This document shows positions 34,816-42,547 of a DNA stretch of 64,000 nt, in pieces. The notes below the pieces were generated by a model that worked only from the letters and a program-made list of their open reading frames with translations, was not told the DNA's origin and made no database searches. Every line of letters starts with the position of its first letter. The first letter of the stretch is position 1. Made by a program: the position numbers and the translations under genes. Origin of the DNA: DASRDU01 sp046331565. Its GTDB lineage: Bacteria > Acidobacteriota > Blastocatellia > RBC074. The stretch lies in assembly GCA_046331565.1 (NCBI GenBank), contig JAXLQP010000005.1, forward strand, positions 1-64,000, written 5' to 3'.

Positions 34816-36891
34816 ATGAATCAAACCTATAAATTATTACCGAACAGGGTCGTCAAGTTGGTTTTCCTGGCAACAGTGCTGGTGCTGGCCGCGCCCTTAT
34901 GGATGAAAACTGCGAGGAAAAGTGAGTTCAAAGTTGAAGCGAATCCCGCTTGGTCACGCAAGTACAACGCGCAATGCACACTTTGCCACACGACCTATCC
35001 GCGTCTGAATCGTACCGGCTATGAATTCAAACGTCTGGGCTATCGCCTGCCGCGAGAAGTCGAAGCGAAGAACAAAGGCAGAGCGCCTGCGTTGCAGCAT
35101 AGCGGCAGCGGCGAAGCCGGTCATCAGTCCTATGTCATCGAGCCTACGGGTTACAAGCCGGAGGCCGCGACACCGCAGAGTGAGCAGGGGCACGCGCTCT
35201 TCGAGAAACTCAACTGCGCTGGTTGCCACACAATCAGCAACAGTGGCGGGCGCATCGGGCCCCCGCTGGACGGAGTCGGCGGACGCCGCGAGAAAGACTT
35301 TCTGACGGCGCACCTCACCAATCCTGAAGAGCACGCCAAGAAGTTTCCTGAGCTACACGGCAATCAGCCTAACCGCATGCCGCACCCGCACGTCTCGCCC
35401 GATGAGGTCAAAACGTTGGTGGCATATCTGCGGACGCTGCCCGACCCGCCCGCCGGATTCCGCGTCAACCCGCACGCGCACGGCGAAGTGCCCGAAGCGA
35501 CAGCGATGAAAGCCGATTTCGTTCCGGCGTCGCCTACAGATTCGAGCCGGGCCGGACAGAAACTCTATTTCGATATGGGGTGTGCCGCGTGCCACATAAT
35601 CAACAAAGTCGGCGGGCAATTCGGTCCCAAACTCGACGGCATTGGCGCGCGCCGCAGTCGTGAGTTCATCACATCTCATATCACCAATCCGCAAGTCCAC
35701 ACCGAGAAATTTCCCGGCGAGCATGCAGCAAAAACGATGATGCCGCCGACCAGCGCAACGCCGGAGCAGATTGAGCAGATTGCCGATTTCCTGATGACGC
35801 TGACACCGCAGGAAGAAGACTTCGTGCCGCCAAAGACTCGTCTTCAGGACTATTTCGCAGTTTCTTACCTGCCGGGTATCGAGATCGAGAAGGAGGGAGG
35901 CGATACCAAAACCACCTACGAAAAGCGCGAACTGATTATCTACGCCGCTGGCCCCGTCGGGCGCAACTTCTCGTTCTTCGTTCAGCCGCTGCCGCTCAGC
36001 GAAGAGAATGGCTTTATGGGCAAGTTCGAGATGATGCAGGGGCTGTTCAACTACGGCGGCGCGCGCAACTTCATGCAGGTGCGCTTCGGCCAGCTTTTCA
36101 ACTTGCGCAATGCGGGCTTCGGCCCGACGGATCGCGGCCTGACCGAATCGCTGCCATTCATCTTTCAACCGTCCAACGGCTTCAACCCCGCCGGGTTGGG
36201 ACGCGGCGCATCGTTTGAATATACGCTCAGTGGTACGACGACCATCAAGGCTTTCGGCAATTACAACGAGCCGGTTGAAGTTGAGAAAGAAGAAGAGGCG
36301 GCGACAGCGGGAGAAGGCTTGCAGTCGTTTCGCCAGGCGCGGCCAAGCGCCGCCGCTTTGCTTAACAATGAAGGCGAGTTGGAGTTTCGCCGCCCGCGCC
36401 TGTACGGCTTCGTCTTTGAGAAAGTGATCGGCAAGCAGGGCCTGAGCGGCGTGCAGTTTGAATACGCCGGCGGACGCCTGCCGTTTCTGCTTGGCGACGT
36501 GAGGCAGAATCCGTTGCAGTTTCAACGCTACTCGTTCTTTGCCAACAAAACGTTCCAGGACGGCAGGAACTTCGAGCGCATCAACGCGATGTTCGGCGTC
36601 TCGCTGTTGCGCGATCAGCGATTCCTGGGGATTGACGCGGAGCAGCGCAGTCGCGGCTGGGGCTACTTTGTCGAACTGGATACGATTCCTGTCGTCAACC
36701 ATCTGAGCCTGTTTGCGCGCTACGACCAACTACGCCCGACGACGCTGGCGGCAGACAACACATTGCGCGGGGGAACCTTCGGCGTACTCTTCGACCCGAT
36801 CAAATACGGACGCATGTCGTTTGAGTATCAACGGCTGGTCAATGGTGAAGCTGCCAACCGATTCCGCATTGGCTGGCAGTTGAATTTCTAA
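34816..36891 (+). CDS. Tri-heme c-type cytochrome fused to an outer-membrane beta-barrel (Cyc2-like)
   Basis: 691 residues. After a signal anchor come three heme c motifs: CTLCH at residue 54, CAGCH at 134 and CAACH at 256. The first lies in KYNAQCTLCHTTYPRLNRTGYEFKRLGY, similar to the N-terminal heme domain of fused cytochrome-porins of the Cyc2 type; the second and third are class I cytochrome domains in tandem (GPPLDGVGGRR/GPKLDGIGARR). From about residue 345 to the aromatic C-terminus (RIGWQLNF) the sequence alternates as a transmembrane barrel. It could carry electrons across the outer membrane, from or to metals. Regulated by Crp-type sites. Confidence 0.8.
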   Translation: MNQTYKLLPNRVVKLVFLATVLVLAAPLWMKTARKSEFKVEANPAWSRKYNAQCTLCHTTYPRLNRTGYEFKRLGYRLPREVEAKNKGRAPALQHSGSGEAGHQSYVIEPTGYKPEAATPQSEQGHALFEKLNCAGCHTISNSGGRIGPPLDGVGGRREKDFLTAHLTNPEEHAKKFPELHGNQPNRMPHPHVSPDEVKTLVAYLRTLPDPPAGFRVNPHAHGEVPEATAMKADFVPASPTDSSRAGQKLYFDMGCAACHIINKVGGQFGPKLDGIGARRSREFITSHITNPQVHTEKFPGEHAAKTMMPPTSATPEQIEQIADFLMTLTPQEEDFVPPKTRLQDYFAVSYLPGIEIEKEGGDTKTTYEKRELIIYAAGPVGRNFSFFVQPLPLSEENGFMGKFEMMQGLFNYGGARNFMQVRFGQLFNLRNAGFGPTDRGLTESLPFIFQPSNGFNPAGLGRGASFEYTLSGTTTIKAFGNYNEPVEVEKEEEAATAGEGLQSFRQARPSAAALLNNEGELEFRRPRLYGFVFEKVIGKQGLSGVQFEYAGGRLPFLLGDVRQNPLQFQRYSFFANKTFQDGRNFERINAMFGVSLLRDQRFLGIDAEQRSRGWGYFVELDTIPVVNHLSLFARYDQLRPTTLAADNTLRGGTFGVLFDPIKYGRMSFEYQRLVNGEAANRFRIGWQLNF

Positions 36892-36906
36892 AAGGAGAAG
36901 CGAGTT

Positions 36907-37224
36907 ATGCAAAATGAAACAAGAGAGCAACTGCGTGAGCGATTGCTGAGTGATGAAGCACTACGCGCAAACATCTCGTTGCGCGCGTATGAGATTTACG
37001 AGCAACGGGGCTGCGCGCCTGGCTGCGAACTTGAAGACTGGTTGCAAGCGGAAAACGAGATGCTCTTGCCTCTGATTGAGGAAGAACTGCAACGCGACAG
37101 CGAGTCGCAGCCGGCTTCCAACGAGGTGAAAACCGAGCAAGCTGCAACCGCAGAAGAAAAGACTGCAAAGAAGCCTCTCGCCTCTTCAGGCGTAACAGAC
37201 GAACGAATGAAAAAGATGCGATGA
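36907..37224 (+). CDS. DUF2934-domain protein
   Basis: 105 residues. The central SLRAYEIYEQRGCAPGCELEDWLQAENE fits the DUF2934 pattern (AYELYERRG...DWLxAE), a small helical domain of unknown function common in Gram-negative soil bacteria; the C-terminal part is charged and low-complexity. Fifteen bases after the cytochrome-barrel gene, thus probably in its operon. Confidence 0.75.
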   Translation: MQNETREQLRERLLSDEALRANISLRAYEIYEQRGCAPGCELEDWLQAENEMLLPLIEEELQRDSESQPASNEVKTEQAATAEEKTAKKPLASSGVTDERMKKMR

Positions 37225-37246
37225 GTCATTGAAAAGGGGTCGCACA

Positions 37247-37681
37247 ATGATTGCGTTCGATCTTCATCCACAAATGCTGCTGCGTTTGGTGGTGGCGGTG
37301 GTACTCGGCGCGCTGGTGGGTTATGAGCGCGAGCGGAAAGGCAAACCTGCTGGTGTGCGAACACACGGCATGGTGTGTCTGGGCGCGGCGCTATTTACCG
37401 TCGTTTCCATCTACGGCTTCGGCCCGTCCGGCGATCCCACGCGCGTGGCGGCGATGATCGTTTCGGGCATCGGTTTTCTGGGCGCGGGAGCAGTACTGCA
37501 TCAACGAGAAAGCGTGCATGGATTGACGACGGCGGCAAGCCTATGGGTCACGGCGGCGATTGGTCTGGCGGTTGGCGTGGGAATGATCGGGATGTCTTTC
37601 ATGACAACGATTCTTGTCTTTCTGTTATTGCGCTTTGGCCCGCGTCCAGGTGAGAAAACATCTCATCAGCAGGTGGAGTAA
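37247..37681 (+). CDS. MgtC/SapB-family membrane protein
   Basis: 144 residues with four membrane helices and the MgtC hallmark region RLVVAVVLGALVGYERERKGKPAG, RTHGMVCLGAALFTVVS, GIGFLGAGAVLHQ and GLTTAASLWVTAAIGLAVG. It is the short SapB-like form lacking the C-terminal ACT-like domain of MgtC. Proposed roles are Mg2+ homeostasis and membrane potential control. ATG 37247 follows AAAAGGGG; a TTG at 37229 is less likely. Confidence 0.85.
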   Translation: MIAFDLHPQMLLRLVVAVVLGALVGYERERKGKPAGVRTHGMVCLGAALFTVVSIYGFGPSGDPTRVAAMIVSGIGFLGAGAVLHQRESVHGLTTAASLWVTAAIGLAVGVGMIGMSFMTTILVFLLLRFGPRPGEKTSHQQVE

Positions 37682-37684
37682 TCA

Positions 37685-38110
37685 ATGAACAGGGCGCTTT
37701 TTCAACCGCCGGGCGTCAGCTCCAACGACAATCGGCGTGTCCTCGTTGTCAGCGACTCTGGCGAGAGTCGGCAAAGAATTCGAGCTGCGCTGACAAAGAA
37801 CGAAGTCGAAATCATCTTTGCATCCTCGCCCGAAGAGATGTGTCGCGGCTGCTGTGGCTGGAATGATTTGGTTGTTGTGGATATTGATCCAAAGCGTCTG
37901 ACTGAAGTTCTTGGGGCGCTCAGACTGTGTGCGGGATGCACGAAGATTCCGGTATTGGTAGAAGCGAGTAGAGTTTCCGCTGAGCCGTCTCTGGCTGGAC
38001 TGCTGCCAACGTATCGCGCGATGCCGTGCAGCGCCACAGACTTGCTCACACTTTCGCGGCACATCATCGGGCCGGAAGAGCCAGAGCCGAGGCGACGTGG
38101 GATCCTCTGA
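37685..38110 (+). CDS. Receiver-like protein with extra cysteines
   Basis: 141 residues. The order VLVVSDSGESRQRIRAAL, a helix, DLVVVDIDPKRL and strand IPVLVEAS follows the CheY fold, with Asp in the strand-3 position. The first acidic pair is reduced to a single Asp (VSDSGES), so phosphorylation is uncertain. Two Cys pairs, MCRGCCGW and LCAGC, are unusual and could bind metal or respond to redox. No output domain. Directly precedes the YHS-phosphorylase gene. Confidence 0.55.
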   Translation: MNRALFQPPGVSSNDNRRVLVVSDSGESRQRIRAALTKNEVEIIFASSPEEMCRGCCGWNDLVVVDIDPKRLTEVLGALRLCAGCTKIPVLVEASRVSAEPSLAGLLPTYRAMPCSATDLLTLSRHIIGPEEPEPRRRGIL

Positions 38111-38149
38111 TTTTCTTCAATAAGGAACGTGTTGCGGAAAGAAGGAAAT

Positions 38150-40009
38150 ATGAACGACGCTCAGAAAGATCCGGTATGTGGGATGACGGTGCTACCGGAG
38201 CGCGGGCTGGCCGCGTCCTATAGCGATCAGACGATTTACTTTTGTTCGGAGTATTGCCGAAACAAGTTTCTCGCCCAACCAGAGCTTTATCTCACCGCAC
38301 TGGTCGCTCGCAGCTTTGACGAAGCCAAAGAGCATCGGCGGATGGCCTATTTCTCGATGGAAGTTGCCGTCGGTTCAAGTATGCCAACTTACTCCGGCGG
38401 ACTCGGCGTGTTGGCCGGAGATACGTTGAAATCTTGCGCTGATCTTCGCGTGCCGGTGGTGGGCGTGAGCTTGCTCTTTCGCAAGGGCTACTTCGACCAG
38501 AAGTTTGACCAGTGGGGCGGACAGCAGGAAGGGCCGGTCGAGTGGAACCCCGCTCATTTCCTCCAGCCTCTGCCTTTGACAGTTCAGGTGAAGATTGAGC
38601 AGCGAACCGTGCAGGTGCGCGCCTGGCAGCACAACATCGTCGGCCTGAGCGGCTACGTCGTGCCGTTAATTCTGCTCGACACTGATGTTGTGGGCAACGC
38701 GGATGATGACCGCGCGCTGACTGATTACCTTTACGGCGGTGATCAAAAGTATCGGCTGGCGCAAGAGATAGTGTTAGGCATTGGCGGGCTTAGGATGCTG
38801 CGCGCTTTGGAATATAGCGGCGTCGAGAAATTCCACATGAATGAGGGGCATGCCAGTCTGCTCGTTCTGGAACTCCTGGAAGAACAGAAAGCCTTGCCAT
38901 CTGCCGAGTGGGACTTCCAGCGGGTGAGAAACCAATGCGTCTTCACTACCCACACGCCGGTGCCAGCGGGACACGATAAATTTGAGTATGACCTGGTGGA
39001 GCGTGTATTGGGCAAGGTTATGCCCTTCGAGATTTTGCAGATGCTCGGCGGACAGGAGCGGTTGAATATGACGTTGCTCGCGCTGAATCTGAGCCGCTAC
39101 GTCAACGGCGTGGCAAAGCGACACGAAGAAGTTTCGCGCGAGATGTTTCCGGGTTATCCCATCAACCATATCACCAACGGCGTGCATTCGTGGACGTGGA
39201 CATGCGACAGCTTCAAGGCACTCTACGGCCGTTATATTCCGGGCTGGGCTAACGATCCGGCGATGCTGAGACAGGCGGTCAGCCTTCCCAAAGAGGAAGT
39301 TTGGGTGGCGCACAGCGAAGCCAAAACCCGGCTGCTCGCGCTGGTCAAAGAGCAAACAGGAGTTCTACTTTCAGCCGATGCCTTGACGCTTGGGTTTGCC
39401 CGCCGCGCTACGCAGTACAAGCGCGCTGATCTGGTCTTCTCCGACGTCCAACGTCTGCTGGACATGGTAAGGCGGGGATACCCCTTGCAATTCGTTTTTG
39501 CGGGGAAAGCGCATCCGCGAGATGACGGAGGCAAGGAACTGATTCGGCGCATCGTGGCGGTCGCGCGTCAGACGGGTGATCAGATTCCGATTGTCTATCT
39601 GGAAAATTACGACCTGGATTTAGCGCGGCTGATTGTTTCCGGCGTTGACCTCTGGCTCAACACGCCGCAGCGCCCGCTCGAAGCGTCAGGCACTTCCGGC
39701 ATGAAGGCGGCGCACAACGGTGTGCCGAGCTTCAGCACGCTGGACGGCTGGTGGATCGAAGGTTGTATTGAAGGTCAGACAGGTTGGGCGATTGGCAAGC
39801 AGAAGGCGGGAGCGGCGGATGCCGATTCCGTCAACCGGCGCGATGCCGAAGATTTGTACCAGAAATTGGAGAACGTGGTTGCGCCGCTCTTCTATCAACA
39901 GCGCCAGCGTTGGCTGGATGTGATGCGGCAGGCGATTGCGCTGAATGCTTCCTATTTCAATACGCATCGCATGGTGCAGCAGTACGTCACCAATGCGTAT
40001 CTGTCGTGA
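38150..40009 (+). CDS. YHS domain fused to an alpha-glucan phosphorylase
   Basis: 619 residues. Residues 1-50 are a YHS metal-binding domain (DPVCGMTVLPERGLAASY, IYFCSEYCRNKFLAQPELYL). From about residue 65 it is a GT35 alpha-glucan phosphorylase of the compact bacterial type: AYFSMEVAVGSSMPTYSGGL, KFHMNEGHASLL, TTHTPVPAGHDKF, ITNGVHSWTW and the PLP-lysine region EASGTSGMKAAHNG. It would release glucose-1-phosphate from glycogen or maltodextrin in the cytoplasm. The fused YHS suggests metal sensing or regulation. AAGGA precedes ATG 38150; a GTG at 38129 is possible. A 3' remnant of a second copy is at 43542-43580. Confidence 0.88.
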   Translation: MNDAQKDPVCGMTVLPERGLAASYSDQTIYFCSEYCRNKFLAQPELYLTALVARSFDEAKEHRRMAYFSMEVAVGSSMPTYSGGLGVLAGDTLKSCADLRVPVVGVSLLFRKGYFDQKFDQWGGQQEGPVEWNPAHFLQPLPLTVQVKIEQRTVQVRAWQHNIVGLSGYVVPLILLDTDVVGNADDDRALTDYLYGGDQKYRLAQEIVLGIGGLRMLRALEYSGVEKFHMNEGHASLLVLELLEEQKALPSAEWDFQRVRNQCVFTTHTPVPAGHDKFEYDLVERVLGKVMPFEILQMLGGQERLNMTLLALNLSRYVNGVAKRHEEVSREMFPGYPINHITNGVHSWTWTCDSFKALYGRYIPGWANDPAMLRQAVSLPKEEVWVAHSEAKTRLLALVKEQTGVLLSADALTLGFARRATQYKRADLVFSDVQRLLDMVRRGYPLQFVFAGKAHPRDDGGKELIRRIVAVARQTGDQIPIVYLENYDLDLARLIVSGVDLWLNTPQRPLEASGTSGMKAAHNGVPSFSTLDGWWIEGCIEGQTGWAIGKQKAGAADADSVNRRDAEDLYQKLENVVAPLFYQQRQRWLDVMRQAIALNASYFNTHRMVQQYVTNAYLS

Positions 40010-40046
40010 ATTGCCGGCCTAAAGTTTTCCTGTTTGAGTAACCACC

Positions 40047-41921
40047 ATGATTCTCTGGCACCTTTCAACAGATGCTCCGCGTCAACCTCACCGAGTCAGT
40101 TCCGGCGAGATTGTTACCCTGCACATCAGTTCCTGGCCGGTCGAAGAGGGACAGTCCGTCTGGGTCGAATACTCCATCATACGCCAGGACGGTTCGCAGG
40201 ATGCTGATCGGATTGATGCCCTCTGGCAAAGGAACAGCGACACGAACAGTTATTGGCAGGTCAGCTTCGGCCCTTTTGTTGAAGGCGATGTAGTGACCTA
40301 CTCTGTTCGAGGCCAAGGCCGGGGTGGAGTGGCGACAGCGATCACCACAAGCTTTACCGTCGGCCCGAAAATTTATCTGGCATTACTCTGGCATCAGCAT
40401 CAGCCGGTTTATAAAAACATCGCTCATCCGACACAGACAGGAAGCTACTTATATCCCTGGGTGAGACTGCATGCGCTCCGCGACTATTACTCGATGGCCG
40501 CGTTGGTGGCCGCGCATCCGGGCGTCCATCTGACGATCAATCTCACGCCCTCGCTGATCTGGCAGATTGAGGACTACACCGAGCGCGGCGCAACTGATCG
40601 CGCGCTGGACCTGACCTTGAAACCGGCGGAAGCCCTGGTAGCAGCCGAGCGCAAGTTCATTTTGGAAAACTTCTTTGAGGCGCACTGGCATCACCAGATC
40701 GCCACGCATCCTCGTTACAGCGATTTGTTCCTGCAACGCCGGGAAGGGCGCGAATTTACAATGCAAGACCTGCGGGATTTGCAGATGTGGTTCAATCTCG
40801 CCTGGTTCGGCAGGGAGTTTCGTGAAAGCGAAGTAAAACTGGTTACAGGTGAAACGGCTTCCGTGCGCCGCTTCGTCGAACAAGGGCGCAATTACAACGT
40901 GGCCGACATCGAAGCAATGGTTGAAGAGCAATACAAACTGATGCGCGCCGTCCTCCCTCTCCACCGTCAATTGCAAGCTCAAGAACAGATTGAAGTTTCC
41001 ACGTCACCCTTCTTTCATCCGATTCTGCCCCTGCTGATTGATACGGACCGCGCGACGATTGACCGGCCTGGCGCAACGCATCCTGTGCGCTTTGCCTACC
41101 CCGAAGACGCCGAGGCGCAAGTCAGGCTGGCAATCGAATGGTACGGGAGCCGCTTTGCTCAGTCGCTGCGTGGAATGTGGCCGCCTGAAGGCGCGGTGAG
41201 CCAGTCAGTTATTCCCTGCTTTGGCAGAAAGAATGTGCGCTGGCTGGCAACAGATCGCGGTGTGCTCGCGCGCTCAGGGCAATGGGGCTATGACGCCGAT
41301 AATCCAGATGTGCTGTGCCAGCCATACCACGCATTGGTAGAGGATTCGTCGCTCACGATCTTCTTCCGCGACACGCAGCTATCAGACTCCATCGGCTTTC
41401 ACTACCAGGGCTATGACGACTACGAAGAGGCGGCCAGAGATTTCATCGGGCAAATCAAAAACGGCTTTGTCCGCCATTTCAAGCACGGAAAAGACCGGGT
41501 TCTGACAGTGGTACTGGATGGCGAAAACGCCTGGGGAGCTTATCGGGAAGATGGTCGGCCATTTTTGCAGGCGCTTTACAGTTTGCTGGGGCGCGATGCC
41601 GAAATCCGCACCGTGACACTCAGTGAATATCTGGACGGAAACCCGATGCGCGGTATTAAGGCGCATCCAGTCGAAGATCAGGAAAGAGTTCATGATCTCT
41701 TTCCCGGCTCGTGGATAGACGAAAGCGCTTCCGCACCAGGGGTTGATTGGGGAACCTGGATCGGCGAGGAGGAAGAAAATCGCGGCTGGGAGTTGCTAAA
41801 ACAGGCGCGGGAATTTCTTCAGCGCAAAGGCGCGACGGCTGACGCCGCTTTTGGCGTTTGGCGCAGTCAAGGCGCAGCCGAAGAGAAAACCATCACTTTC
41901 AGCGTTGAGGGGATGACGTGA
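40047..41921 (+). CDS. GH57 alpha-glucan-acting enzyme, copy A, C-terminus replaced by a fragment of the next gene
   Basis: The N-terminal 100 residues are a beta-sandwich domain (VTLHISSWPVEEGQSVWVEY), then GH57: WHQHQP at residue 115, GMWPPEGAVSQSV (nucleophile Glu region) and VLDGENAWG (acid/base Asp region). Similarity to copy B (43605-45899) runs at both DNA and protein level to about 41835 (FLQRKGAT), then stops; the last 27 residues (GVWRSQGAAEEKTITFSVEG) belong to an HMA-domain gene fused in frame. Copy A thus lacks the roughly 165-residue C-terminal part present in B. It follows the phosphorylase by 37 bases. Confidence 0.8.
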   Translation: MILWHLSTDAPRQPHRVSSGEIVTLHISSWPVEEGQSVWVEYSIIRQDGSQDADRIDALWQRNSDTNSYWQVSFGPFVEGDVVTYSVRGQGRGGVATAITTSFTVGPKIYLALLWHQHQPVYKNIAHPTQTGSYLYPWVRLHALRDYYSMAALVAAHPGVHLTINLTPSLIWQIEDYTERGATDRALDLTLKPAEALVAAERKFILENFFEAHWHHQIATHPRYSDLFLQRREGREFTMQDLRDLQMWFNLAWFGREFRESEVKLVTGETASVRRFVEQGRNYNVADIEAMVEEQYKLMRAVLPLHRQLQAQEQIEVSTSPFFHPILPLLIDTDRATIDRPGATHPVRFAYPEDAEAQVRLAIEWYGSRFAQSLRGMWPPEGAVSQSVIPCFGRKNVRWLATDRGVLARSGQWGYDADNPDVLCQPYHALVEDSSLTIFFRDTQLSDSIGFHYQGYDDYEEAARDFIGQIKNGFVRHFKHGKDRVLTVVLDGENAWGAYREDGRPFLQALYSLLGRDAEIRTVTLSEYLDGNPMRGIKAHPVEDQERVHDLFPGSWIDESASAPGVDWGTWIGEEEENRGWELLKQAREFLQRKGATADAAFGVWRSQGAAEEKTITFSVEGMT

Positions 41922-42547
41922 CGGTTGCGCCCGCTCGGTCGAGCAGGCTTTGAAGGAAACCGCTGGCGTCATTGATGCGAAAGTGAGCTATCCGAAGGCT
42001 GAGGCTTGGATTAAGTACGACGATCAGAAAATCACCGTCGCCAGGCTACGCGATGTCATCAACAGCACGGGCTTCAAGGCTGGAAAAGTAAAAGAAGCCG
42101 CTCAACCGGCGGCTGAATTCAAGCTCCCTGACCTTGACGGAAAGCAGATAAGTTCGGCGGATTTGAAAGGCAGTGTCGTCGTGCTGGATTTCTGGGCGAC
42201 GTGGTGCGGCCCTTGTCTGGCGGAAATCCCAACCTTCAATGCGCTTCACGAGAAGTTTGCCGGACGCGGTGTCAAGGTGATTGGGATTGCCGTGCAATCG
42301 GGCTGGGCCGAGGACATCAAACCTTCGTGACAAACACAAGGTCGCGTACTCAACCCTCATCGGAGATGATGAAGTTGTCGAGAAGTACGACGTGATCGGG
42401 TTCCCGACAACCTACATTCTCGACAAGGGCTTCAAAGTCCACCGGAAATTCACCGGCAAGCTGCCTGACAGAAAAGAACTGGAACGCGAGATTGAATCAC
42501 TGCCCCTGCCAACGCAAGCGAGCCATACTCAAAGAAAGGAACACAGG
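41857..42547 (+). pseudogene. HMA-thioredoxin fusion gene, 5'-truncated and frameshifted; TGA at the first metal-binding Cys
   Basis: Reading ITFSVEGMT, then TGA at 41919-41921 where the first Cys of the HMA motif GMTCxGC belongs, then in another frame DGCARSVEQALKETAG...FKAG: a MerP-like HMA domain. The two frames join if two bases are missing at the TGA. It continues as a TlpA-type thioredoxin (FKLPDLDGKQ, DFWATWCGPCLAEIPTF) to GWAEDIK, shifts frame again near 42320 (one extra base), and goes on KHKVAYSTLIGDDEVVEKYDVIGFPTTYILDKG. No stop separates this frame from the MerB-like frame. The product would be a periplasmic metal-binding redox protein. Either a decayed gene or a sequence with errors; the TGA has a hairpin behind it. 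Confidence 0.7.
41929..41948 (+). promoter_or_regulatory. Candidate SECIS hairpin after the HMA TGA
   Basis: GCC-C-GCTC-GGTC-GAGC-A-GGC: seven base pairs with one C/A mismatch and a GGTC apical loop (41937-41940). The loop starts 16 bases after the TGA (18 if the two missing bases are restored), the same distance and loop as in E. coli fdhF. Confidence 0.45.

Noticed and set aside
35353..36729. 458-codon open frame on the minus strand
   Set aside because: Shadow of the cytochrome-barrel gene; no recognisable protein features.
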